From assembly GCA_937906975.1 (NCBI GenBank), contig CALCUN010000100.1, forward strand, positions 1 through 19,668: a DNA stretch of 19,668 nt, given 5' to 3'. The DNA comes from an uncultured Bacteroidales bacterium (GTDB taxonomy: Bacteria > Bacteroidota > Bacteroidia > Bacteroidales > P3). The notes under the pieces were generated by a model. It saw only the letters and a program-made list of their open reading frames with translations, had not been told where the DNA came from and searched no databases. The translations under genes and the position numbers were made by a program. This document shows, one piece after another, positions 14,840 to 19,668 of this stretch; position 1 is the stretch's first letter; each line of letters opens with the position of its first letter.

Positions 14840-16177
14840 ATGGACGTAAAAAAAATTTTAGCTGACGTAGAAGCAAAGAACCCTGGACAACCATTGTTCT
14901 TGCAAGCAGTAACAGAAGTATTAGAAACTATTGAAGAATATGTTGCTGCAAACCCAAAATACGATAATCACAAAATTATCGAAAGAATTGTAGAACCAGA
15001 CAGAATATTCCAATTCAAAGTTGAATGGGTTGATGATAAAGGAGAAATCCACGTAAACAGAGGATTTAGAGTTCAATTCAATAACGCTATTGGACCTTAC
15101 AAAGGAGGATTACGTTTCCACCCTGCTGTAACAATGGATACATTGAAATTCTTAGGATTTGAACAAACTTTCAAAAACTCTTTAACTACATTACCTATGG
15201 GTGGTGGTAAAGGAGGTTCAGATTTTGATCCAATGGGAAAATCTGATAACGAAATAATGAGATTCTGCCAAGCTTTCATGACAGAACTTTACAAATACAT
15301 CGGACCTGACACAGACGTTCCTGCAGGAGACATAGGAGTAGGTGGAAGAGAAATCGGATACTTATACGGTATGTACAAAAAATTAGCTCGTGAAAACACA
15401 GGAGTATTAACAGGAAAAGGTGCTGGTTGGGGAGGTTCAATCCTTCGTCCAGAAGCAACTGGTTTCGGTGGAGTTTACTTCGTAAACAACATGTTACAAA
15501 AACACGGATTAGAATTAGCTGGTAAGAGAGTTGCTATTTCTGGTTTCGGTAACGTTGCTTGGGGTGCTGCAATGAAAGCTACTGAATTAGGAGCAAAAGT
15601 TGTTTGTATCTCTGGTCCTGATGGATATATCTTAGACGAAGAAGGAATGAATGACGAAAAAATAGCTTACATGTTAGAACTTAGATCTTCTAACAATGGA
15701 GTTGTTAAACCATTCGCAGATAAATTCCCTTCAGCTCAATTCATCGCTGGTAAAAAACCTTGGGAAGCAAAAGTTGATATCGCTATGCCATGTGCTATCC
15801 AAAACGAATTAAACGGAGAAGACGCAAAACAATTGATAGCTAACGGAGTTACTTTGGTTTGTGAAGTTTCTAATATGGGTTGTACAGCTGACGCTATCCA
15901 CGAATTACAAAAAGCAAAAGTTATCTTCGCTCCTGGTAAAGCAGCTAACGCTGGTGGAGTAGGAGTATCTGGATTGGAAATGAGCCAAAACGCTGGACAT
16001 ATTGGTTGGACAGGTGCTGAAGTTGATGAAAGATTACACTTCATGATGGACTCAATCCACGATAACTGTGTAAAATACGGTACAGAAAAAGACGGATATA
16101 TCAACTATGTTAAAGGTGCTAACATCGCAGGCTTTATCAAAGTTGCTGATTCAATGATAGAATTAGGAGTTTGCTAA
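14840..16177 (+). CDS. gdhA: NADP-type glutamate dehydrogenase
   Basis: A 445-residue hexameric-type glutamate dehydrogenase, which interconverts 2-oxoglutarate plus ammonia and glutamate, a main entry of nitrogen into metabolism. Substrate-site residues align with the Clostridium symbiosum enzyme at an offset of one: Lys88 (YKGG), Lys112, catalytic Lys124 in PMGGGKGGSDFDP, and Asp164 in PAGDIGVGGRE. The dinucleotide motif SGFGNVAWGAA (234-244) starts the Rossmann domain. Length fits the family (about 445-450). NADP use is inferred from similarity to the bacterial biosynthetic form and was not tested residue by residue. Codon choice differs from the neighbours: Phe is mostly TTC and Asn mostly AAC, as expected for a very highly expressed gene. 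It has its own promoter and terminator. Confidence 0.96.
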   Translation: MDVKKILADVEAKNPGQPLFLQAVTEVLETIEEYVAANPKYDNHKIIERIVEPDRIFQFKVEWVDDKGEIHVNRGFRVQFNNAIGPYKGGLRFHPAVTMDTLKFLGFEQTFKNSLTTLPMGGGKGGSDFDPMGKSDNEIMRFCQAFMTELYKYIGPDTDVPAGDIGVGGREIGYLYGMYKKLARENTGVLTGKGAGWGGSILRPEATGFGGVYFVNNMLQKHGLELAGKRVAISGFGNVAWGAAMKATELGAKVVCISGPDGYILDEEGMNDEKIAYMLELRSSNNGVVKPFADKFPSAQFIAGKKPWEAKVDIAMPCAIQNELNGEDAKQLIANGVTLVCEVSNMGCTADAIHELQKAKVIFAPGKAANAGGVGVSGLEMSQNAGHIGWTGAEVDERLHFMMDSIHDNCVKYGTEKDGYINYVKGANIAGFIKVADSMIELGVC

Positions 16178-16196
16178 TTCCGTTTTTGAAATAAAT

Positions 16197-16238
16197 AAAA
16201 GAGATGTGGTTCAAAAGAACTGCATCTCTTTTTTTTTG
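16197..16238 (+). terminator. Terminator of gdhA
   Basis: AAAAGAGATG pairs with CATCTCTTTT, followed inward by two G-U pairs and GTTC/GAAC closing an AAAA loop, giving a 16-bp stem. It ends in nine T. It lies 20 bp after the stop. Confidence 0.85.
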
Positions 16239-16253
16239 AAACCTAAAAAAAAT

Positions 16254-16325
16254 GCTAAGAAATCGTAAAATATTGCTAAGAAAACAAAAAATATTGCTAA
16301 GAAATATTTTACTAAAGCTAAGACT
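16254..16325. repeat. Four-copy 21-bp periodic repeat (GCTAAGA)
   Basis: GCTAAGAAA starts at 16254, 16275 and 16296, and GCTAAGACT at 16317, at exact 21-bp steps; the bases between are A/T-rich and less conserved. It lies between the gdhA terminator and the -7 box of the next gene, about 25 bp upstream of the latter. Two helical turns per unit would put all copies on one face of the DNA. Confidence 0.6.
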
Positions 16326-16347
16326 TATTTTATTGAGATAGATTTTG

Positions 16348-16355
16348 TATATTTG
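16348..16355 (+). promoter_or_regulatory. -7 element of the kinase gene
   Basis: TATATTTG matches TANNTTTG, 38 nt before the start codon. No good TTTG -33 box is found at the usual distance, so activation through the upstream 21-bp repeats is possible. Confidence 0.45.
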
Positions 16356-16393
16356 CAGTTTTGAAAATATATTAAAAATATAAAATTTACCTT

Positions 16394-17233
16394 ATGATAT
16401 TGATAGCAGATGGAGGCTCAACAAAGACAGATTGGGCTTTGGTTGAAGGAAAAAGTATAAAAACTACCTTTTCAACAAGGGGAATGAACCCTTATAATGT
16501 CTCAGATTTAACGATGAAGAAAGAAATTGAAGAGAAAATTCTTCCAAATACAGATGTTAATAGTATTTATGAGATATATATTTATGCCTCTGGTTGTTCG
16601 GCAAAGGTAAAACAAGACGAGGTGATAGCGTGGTTTAAGCCTTATTTTCCATACGCAAAGATATGTGTTGAGGGGGATTTGCTTGGAGCCGCCAGAGCAA
16701 CATGTGGAAGAAATGCAGCAATAGCAGCAATTCTTGGAACAGGCTCTAATTCTTGTCTTTACGATGGTGAGAATATAACTGAAAACGTTGCTTCATTGGG
16801 TTATGTGCTTTGTGATGAGGGAGCGGGAACAAATATTGGAAAACTAATTCTTAGAGATTATTTAAGAGGGAGAATGCCAGAGGAAATAGCGAAATTATTT
16901 TCGGAAATCCACCCAGGGGAAGAGTCGGACTTTTTAAATAAACTCTACAAAGAAGAGGGTCCAAATTATTATCTTGCTTCATTTGCACGCTTTGCCATAG
17001 AGAATAAATCACACCCATATTGCAAAGGTGTAATAATGCAAGCCTTTGATAATTTCTTTAAAGAACAAATAACTTATTACACCTCATATAATAAATACGT
17101 AATAAATGTCGTTGGAAGTATAGCTTGCTTGGCAGTAGAGGAGTTAAAAGAAGTTGCAAGCAAATACGACATGGTGATAAATAACGTTATAAAAGCACCA
17201 TTAAAGGCACTTGTTGAATATCATATTCAATAA
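16394..17233 (+). CDS. BadF/BadG-family sugar kinase, N-acetylglucosamine kinase-like
   Basis: A 279-residue ASKHA-fold kinase. The phosphate-1 loop is DGGSTKTDWAL (6-16), the second phosphate motif LGTGSNS (114-120), the family segment SLGYVLCDEGAGTNIGKL (134-151, matching the GxxLGDEGSG of N-acetylglucosamine kinases), and the adenosine motif NVVGSIA (238-244). Bacteroidetes proteins of this length and pattern are usually annotated as BadF-type ATPases or N-acetylglucosamine kinases. The likely reaction is ATP-dependent phosphorylation of GlcNAc or a related amino sugar, feeding cell-wall recycling or glycan use. It is not a benzoyl-CoA reductase activator: the Fe-S cysteines and reductase genes are absent. 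No transporter or deacetylase gene is adjacent, so the substrate is inferred from the family only. It stands alone between two terminators. Confidence 0.83.
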   Translation: MILIADGGSTKTDWALVEGKSIKTTFSTRGMNPYNVSDLTMKKEIEEKILPNTDVNSIYEIYIYASGCSAKVKQDEVIAWFKPYFPYAKICVEGDLLGAARATCGRNAAIAAILGTGSNSCLYDGENITENVASLGYVLCDEGAGTNIGKLILRDYLRGRMPEEIAKLFSEIHPGEESDFLNKLYKEEGPNYYLASFARFAIENKSHPYCKGVIMQAFDNFFKEQITYYTSYNKYVINVVGSIACLAVEELKEVASKYDMVINNVIKAPLKALVEYHIQ

Positions 17234-17241
17234 GATTATAT

Positions 17242-17278
17242 AAAAAACGATTAAATTGTAGTATAATCAAGTTTTTTT
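17242..17278 (+). terminator. Terminator of the kinase gene
   Basis: AAAAAAC with GTTTTTT and GATTA with TAATC form a two-part stem with a 2-nt bulge, ending in seven T. It lies 8 bp after the stop and directly before the purA -7 box. Confidence 0.55.
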
Positions 17279-17281
17279 GCG

Positions 17282-17289
17282 TACATTTG
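17282..17289 (+). promoter_or_regulatory. -7 element of purA
   Basis: TACATTTG fits TANNTTTG, 35 nt before the start codon. The expected -33 region falls inside the preceding terminator; only a weak ATTG (17255-17258) is found at a long spacing. Confidence 0.45.
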
Positions 17290-17324
17290 CATTTGATTTG
17301 TCATATTAAAAAATATATATCAAG

Positions 17325-18623
17325 ATGAGTAAGATAGACGTGCTTCTCGGTTTACAATGGGGAGATGAAGGAAAGGGAAAAGTAGTAGATGTTTTAACGC
17401 CTAAATATGATATAGTAGCAAGATTTCAAGGAGGGCCAAATGCTGGTCATACCCTTGAATTTGACGGTTTGAAACACGTGTTACACATAATTCCTTCTGG
17501 AATTTGTCATAAAGAAAAAATAAATATAATAGGCAATGGTGTGCTTATAGAACCGTTGATTTTTGAAAAAGAAATAGCAACTTTGGAAAACATAGGTTTT
17601 CAACCAACACAAAATCTATATATTTCTAAAAAAGCACATTTAATATTGCCAAGCCATCGTCTTTTAGATGCAGCAAATGAGGCTTCTAAGGGAGAAAGAA
17701 AAATAGGCTCTACTCTAAAAGGTATAGGACCTGCTTACACAGACAAAGTAGCACGTACAGGACTTAGAGTAGGAGATGTATTGTCTAAAAACTTTGCTGC
17801 TAACTACGAAAAAACTAAACAAAGCCATTTAAGAACAATAAAATCATTGGGATTTGATGAAAACACATTCAAAATAGAAAATCAAACCCTTGCAGAGTAT
17901 GAAGAAAAATGGATGGCTTCTCTTGAAAACTTAAAGAGATTTAACATTATCAATAGCGAATACTACATCAATCAAGCCTTAGACGAAGGAAAGAAAATCT
18001 TAGCCGAAGGTGCTCAAGGCTCTATGCTTGATATTGATTTTGGATCATATCCTTTCGTTACATCTTCCAACACCATTACAGCAGGTGTTTGTTCGGGACT
18101 TGGAATTGCACCATCGAGAATAGGCAATGTGTTTGGAATTTGTAAGGCATACTGCACAAGAGTTGGAAGTGGCCCATTCCCAACAGAATTGTTTGATGCA
18201 GACGGAGAAGAACTAAGACAAAAAGGAAGAGAATTTGGTTCTACAACAGGCCGTCCAAGACGTTGCGGTTGGTTTGATGTACCTGCTTTGAAATATGCTT
18301 GTATGTTAAACGGCGTTACACATCTAATGCTTATGAAGATAGATGTGATGAACGAATTTGAAACAATAAAATTATGTGAAGAATACATAATAGATGGCGA
18401 GCATACAATGGAACTTCCATTTGATATGGAACAAGAAATGGAACCTGTGTATTCATCTTACAAAGGTTGGCAACAAAGTGTGGAAGGCATAGACCAATAT
18501 GAAAACTTGCCAGAAAATATGAAGCAATACATAAGCAAATTGGAAGAAAAAACAGGATTGCCAATTGTTTTAGTATCAACAAGTCCAAATCGTAAGGATA
18601 CAATTATTAGAACAGAGATTTAA
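17325..18623 (+). CDS. purA: Adenylosuccinate synthase
   Basis: A 432-residue cytoplasmic enzyme that joins IMP and aspartate using GTP, the first committed step to AMP. The P-loop GDEGKGK is at 13-19 with catalytic Asp14, and the general acid His42 sits in GGPNAGHT. Further family segments are GSTLKGIGPAYTDKVAR, EGAQGSMLDIDFGSYPFVTSSN, and GSTTGRPRRCGWFD near residue 306. The guanine-binding TKxD motif reads MKID here, a modest variation. Length is standard. It has its own -7 box. The next gene begins 20 bp after the stop with no terminator between, so co-transcription with the PepSY-like gene is likely. Confidence 0.97.
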   Translation: MSKIDVLLGLQWGDEGKGKVVDVLTPKYDIVARFQGGPNAGHTLEFDGLKHVLHIIPSGICHKEKINIIGNGVLIEPLIFEKEIATLENIGFQPTQNLYISKKAHLILPSHRLLDAANEASKGERKIGSTLKGIGPAYTDKVARTGLRVGDVLSKNFAANYEKTKQSHLRTIKSLGFDENTFKIENQTLAEYEEKWMASLENLKRFNIINSEYYINQALDEGKKILAEGAQGSMLDIDFGSYPFVTSSNTITAGVCSGLGIAPSRIGNVFGICKAYCTRVGSGPFPTELFDADGEELRQKGREFGSTTGRPRRCGWFDVPALKYACMLNGVTHLMLMKIDVMNEFETIKLCEEYIIDGEHTMELPFDMEQEMEPVYSSYKGWQQSVEGIDQYENLPENMKQYISKLEEKTGLPIVLVSTSPNRKDTIIRTEI

Positions 18624-18643
18624 AAAAATAAAACAAATAATTT

Positions 18644-19668
18644 ATGAGACGAATCATATTAGCAACATTATTATTGACTATTTCATTAGGAGTTAGTGCT
18701 CAAAAATTACGTAATTCCGACATACCACAAGAAGTAAGATTAGGATTAGAAAACACATATTCTGACTATAAACTTCAAGGTTGGTATTTTGAAACAGGAC
18801 AATACGTTGCAGAAATAAGCATTGATGAACAAATAGGAAGAGTCTTTTTGACTGCAACAGGAAATTGGCAATTCACTATTTTCAACGTAGCAGAACAAGA
18901 ATTACCAACATTGGTTGCAAACTATTTCCTTAATAATTATCCTGGATACCGCATAAAAAAATCAGAATACATAGAAGATTTTTCAGGAGATAACTATTAT
19001 AGATTGATAATAGCTATGAAAGGTATTGGTCAAACTGAGTATGAAATGATTTTTGACCCAAGAGGAAAACTTACAAAGACCAATGCACCAGATCCAGACT
19101 TTGTAAAGAAGGACTATATCTCACGTCTAAATCCTGAAGCGATAGAATACCGCCAAAGAAAAATGGCTGAAAGAGCAGAAATGGACGGAAGCGGATTGGA
19201 AATCAGAATAGAAGATGATGTAAAGAGTGCAGGAAAAAAGAAATCTAAAGACGTAGAAATAGAAGCTCTTGAAGCATTAGACATAGCAGTAACACCAGAG
19301 GAAGTTTTAAAAGCTTTCAAAAAGAAATATCCAAGAGTAACAAATCCAGAATGGAAACAAGATGGAGAAAACTATGTTGCAACTTTTGAAAATCGTGAAA
19401 TAAAAACAGAGGTTTGTTACAAACCAGATGGAATGTTGATGACTATAACAATTCTAATGCAAAAAGACCGTTATCCAAGAAAGATTCTTCAAGATTTGGA
19501 ACAACGCTATCCTGATGCAAAGTTAGAACTTATCAAAAAAACAGATTACGATATGAAATATAGAAAGACTGTAACTGATAGAAAGTTGGATACATTTTTC
19601 TATGTTGAATTAACAGAAAAAATAAAAGGCAAAAAAGATAAAAAATACATAAAGCTAACCTATGATAA
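18644..19668 (+). CDS. PepSY-like periplasmic protein, C-terminus cut by window edge
   Basis: Reading from the ATG at 18644 gives 341 codons with no stop before the window ends. A signal peptide (MRRIILATLLLTISLGVSAQ, cleavage near 19/20) sends it to the periplasm or envelope. The mature part repeats a half-module of about 60 residues: a helix ending in [F/L]xxxYP or similar (LENTYSDY 35-42, FLNNYPGY 95-102, FKKKYPRV 225-232, LEQRYPDA 284-291), followed by strands with a tyrosine and a D/E-G turn. This is the pattern of the Bacteroidales PepSY-like (DUF2874, BLIP-like) family, here two domains joined by a charged Lys-rich linker (about 165-215). The function of the family is not established. 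Adjacent to purA with a 20-bp gap and no terminator. Confidence 0.8.
   Translation, partial: MRRIILATLLLTISLGVSAQKLRNSDIPQEVRLGLENTYSDYKLQGWYFETGQYVAEISIDEQIGRVFLTATGNWQFTIFNVAEQELPTLVANYFLNNYPGYRIKKSEYIEDFSGDNYYRLIIAMKGIGQTEYEMIFDPRGKLTKTNAPDPDFVKKDYISRLNPEAIEYRQRKMAERAEMDGSGLEIRIEDDVKSAGKKKSKDVEIEALEALDIAVTPEEVLKAFKKKYPRVTNPEWKQDGENYVATFENREIKTEVCYKPDGMLMTITILMQKDRYPRKILQDLEQRYPDAKLELIKKTDYDMKYRKTVTDRKLDTFFYVELTEKIKGKKDKKYIKLTYD

Noticed and set aside
16254..16325. CRISPR-like repeat-spacer array
   Set aside because: The conserved core is only about 9 bp, the intervening 12 bp is AT-rich filler, and there are no cas genes.
16394..17233. Benzoyl-CoA reductase activating subunit
   Set aside because: The family fold is shared, but the Fe-S cluster cysteines and any reductase genes are missing; the motifs fit an N-acetylglucosamine-type kinase.

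Overview
The window looks like a low-GC chromosome segment from a Bacteroidales bacterium. Four things point there. Promoters have the Bacteroidetes form (TTTG, about 19 bp, TANNTTTG). One protein ends in a type IX secretion (T9SS) sorting domain. MurF and alanine racemase are fused in one polypeptide. The surface proteins include a TonB-receptor-like barrel with a carboxypeptidase-regulatory-like N-terminus and a PepSY-like protein. Shine-Dalgarno sites are essentially absent, as usual for the phylum. No rRNA, tRNA, CRISPR array or complete mobile element was seen.

Left end (1-938): the first 81-83 codons of a leftward DEAD/DEAH-type helicase, then about 690 bp without a gene. That gap holds a 170-nt imperfect hairpin with its own leftward promoter (candidate small RNA or structured leader), a triplicated 23-bp repeat that resembles a leftover end of an IS21-type insertion sequence, and a terminator.

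939-8554: a leftward secreted or lipoprotein DNA/RNA non-specific endonuclease is divergent from a rightward run of four closely spaced genes: an outer-membrane beta-barrel receptor-like protein, TrkA, and two tandem TrkH-type K+ channel subunits. The last three form a potassium uptake module with one regulatory subunit and two different membrane subunits.

8555-11907: two secreted proteins preceded by an identical leader. The first looks propeller-like and has no visible sorting signal; the second ends in a T9SS type A domain. Each side of this pair is bounded by a nearly identical terminator hairpin, the right one placed to serve the converging gene too.

11908-14710: leftward MurF-Alr (D-alanine supply and peptidoglycan precursor ligation), divergent from a small DUF454 membrane protein.

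14840-19668: rightward, individually promoted housekeeping genes: NADP-type glutamate dehydrogenase, a BadF/N-acetylglucosamine-kinase-like sugar kinase, adenylosuccinate synthase, and a PepSY-like periplasmic protein cut by the window edge. Together these cover nitrogen assimilation, amino-sugar recycling and purine synthesis. Nothing here is clearly a new multi-gene system. The least explained items are the long hairpin at 311-480, the shared 29-nt leader of the secreted pair, and the recurring CTAAG intergenic motif, including a strict 21-bp array at 16254-16325.
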